From positions 62,001 to 126,000 of the forward strand of contig JANBRJ010000034.1 of assembly GCA_027577595.1 (NCBI GenBank): a stretch of DNA of 64,000 nucleotides, read 5' to 3'. Made by a program: the position numbers and the translations under genes. Positions 62,870-64,000 of this stretch are shown here, piece by piece; the stretch's first letter is position 1, and each line of letters opens with the position of its first letter. The DNA comes from Coemansia sp. RSA 487 (lineage: Eukaryota; Kickxellomycota; Kickxellomycetes; Kickxellales; Kickxellaceae). The notes beneath the pieces are model-generated. The model made no database searches, was not told the DNA's origin, and worked only from the letters and a program-made list of their open reading frames with translations.

Positions 62870-63083
62870 ATAGCCAGCTTGTAGGCTGTGCTTTTTTTAT
62901 TGCATTTCGAATTAAATACAGTCGATATTCGCTAAACTACATTTTGGCAGACATTAAAGAATCATCTGGTTTGATCTTCAGATCATTTGCTTTTGCTAGA
63001 TACGTGGCGAATGTTTGTTGCAAAAATATGGTTATGGAAAAATGCACCTTGCGTTTTTAAAGTCTCCGGTATAGTGAGTGCTA

Positions 63084-64000
63084 TTATTGCCTACACTCCA
63101 TCATTGCATCGTATCCATACGCAGCACTGCCTTGGGTTACAATGCCGAGGACGATACCAGCACATGCACGAGACGCCAGCTTGTCAAAGCGTGTAAAGAA
63201 TGCAAGGATGTAAAAGATCTGCCAGTGATGCAAATGGAGCCTGTAGCGGAACAACGGAAGCGTGCCACTGGGTGGGACATTGAGGTAGTGCAGCCTTTTC
63301 AGCCTCTCCTCAATGATCTCATGCTTTTGCTTGCAAGGCTCCGGAGGCATGTTTAGCGGTATGGCGTTGGTGTTGTTTAGCTCGCCATCCGAAGATTGTA
63401 TGTCATCTTCACAATGGCCGTGGGAGCTGCTGTGCCTCTTGTTGATTACGTGCATAGATATTGCCTCTCCGTCATCGGCATTGTACTGGTCTGCAGCAGG
63501 TTTGTGAGCGAGCAAATCGGACGACGATTCTGGCGAAGAGGAAGAGCCAGCAGGCTTGGCGCGTCTGGAAGCGGCATACTCTTGGGAGCGAGCACGCAGT
63601 TGCATGGCCAGAACTCTCTGTTCTGTGTTTTGTCCTGCATCGCTCCTTGTGAACAAGACAAGCGCAGCCTTCCGTGCACGGCGCTCAATGCCCAAGCCAT
63701 TCGGACGATTGTCCACACAGTAGTGGTGAAGAGATTTGGCAGGAATGGTCGACAACACAGTTGCTGTGGCCAGCAAGAACAGCGGCAGGTACCAAGCCAG
63801 AAAGCCAGCGCCATACGCCCATCGGATGTGAAACCCAGCGGCGGCAAGCACCAGCGCAAGCCCAATAAGGTTGACCGCCCACGCACCCTTGCTCCACCTA
63901 CGCCATGAGGGAAGACTTACGCGCAAGAATGGCACCTCCACCAGTGCGCTGTACGCTAGGATCCCCGCAAAATAAAACGCCGCCATAACCCAGTCAAACG
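63084..64000 (-). CDS. multi-pass membrane protein, 5' end outside the window
   Basis: The reading frame is open to the window edge (FDWV precedes the ATG at 63986), so at least 304 aa are seen and the N-terminus is probably missing. Four hydrophobic helices lie in the first ~95 residues (FYFAGILAYSALVEV, VNLIGLALVLAAAGFHI, GFLAWYLPLFLLATATV), then a long Ser-rich cytoplasmic loop, then a conserved-looking end: FRYRLHLHHWQIFYILAFFT, RFDKLASRACAGIVLGIVTQ, GSAAYGYDAM. That last block resembles the C-terminal membrane part of fungal LCCL-domain proteins as I remember it, but the LCCL domain itself would lie outside the window. Function not assigned. Confidence 0.7.
   Translation of the reverse strand, partial: FDWVMAAFYFAGILAYSALVEVPFLRVSLPSWRRWSKGAWAVNLIGLALVLAAAGFHIRWAYGAGFLAWYLPLFLLATATVLSTIPAKSLHHYCVDNRPNGLGIERRARKAALVLFTRSDAGQNTEQRVLAMQLRARSQEYAASRRAKPAGSSSSPESSSDLLAHKPAADQYNADDGEAISMHVINKRHSSSHGHCEDDIQSSDGELNNTNAIPLNMPPEPCKQKHEIIEERLKRLHYLNVPPSGTLPLFRYRLHLHHWQIFYILAFFTRFDKLASRACAGIVLGIVTQGSAAYGYDAMMECRQ

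Noticed and set aside
1-64000. CRISPR arrays, rRNA genes, intact transposons, LTR elements
   Set aside because: Scanned by eye on both strands; no regularly spaced repeats, no rRNA-like sequence and no transposase, integrase or reverse transcriptase domains were found.

Overview
This window is nuclear DNA from a compact, intron-poor filamentous fungus. Fungal hallmarks are a velvet-domain regulator, a fungal-type Dia2 F-box protein, Isu1 and a Kap121/Pse1-type importin. Alongside them sit genes that, from general knowledge, are missing or rare in Dikarya: a DET1 homologue, an Rrm4-like protein (three RRMs plus MLLE), a SNAPC4-type Myb protein and an organellar release factor of the RF2 class. 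My best guess is an early-diverging lineage such as Kickxellomycotina (Coemansia-like); this is inference. The introns I could place have GTAAGN-type donors and run from 100 to 676 nt; most genes show none.

Layout. 1-5.8 kb: velvet regulator (two exons), SLC35F6-like transporter, RF2-type mitochondrial release factor (two exons), all on +. 5.9-12.7 kb: the Mak5/DDX24 rRNA helicase and Ctf4/AND-1 diverge from a promoter with an E2F/MBF-like palindrome, followed by a small orphan protein. 12.8-19.8 kb: TFIIIC subunit, Dia2 F-box/TPR/LRR protein and a BLM/Sgs1-type RecQ helicase (two exons), all on -. 21-28 kb: OST5/TMEM258, SNAPC4, an LRR-like orphan and a TatD/Scn1 hydrolase. 28.5-41 kb: a Tubby-like protein, two tRNA-Lys(CUU) genes in inverted orientation that share more than 300 bp of 5' flank, a Grainyhead factor with a 23-nt first coding exon, the Rrm4-like RNA-binding protein, Isu1 and a possible Smc5/6-associated protein with PIP boxes. 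41-52 kb, all on -: aromatic amino acid decarboxylase, DET1, methylmalonate-semialdehyde dehydrogenase, Kap121 importin. 52-64 kb: a gene-poor gap with a decayed endonuclease-like remnant, DNA topoisomerase II (two exons), an orphan protein, a protein that looks like two ubiquitin-like folds, a secreted Ala-Gln repeat protein, and a membrane protein cut by the window edge.

Shared themes. Replication and genome stability are well represented: Ctf4, Dia2, RecQ, TOP2, DET1 (a CUL4-DDB1 partner) and the PIP-box protein. RNA and Pol III functions are represented by Mak5, TFIIIC, SNAPC4, the tRNAs and the Rrm4-like protein. No CRISPR array, rRNA or intact mobile element was seen. The most unusual signals are the SPF-bearing release factor, the 84-nt block upstream of both tRNA-Lys genes that carries a perfect 7-bp stem, the Rrm4-like protein and DET1 in a fungus, and the cysteine-free Ala-Gln secreted protein.
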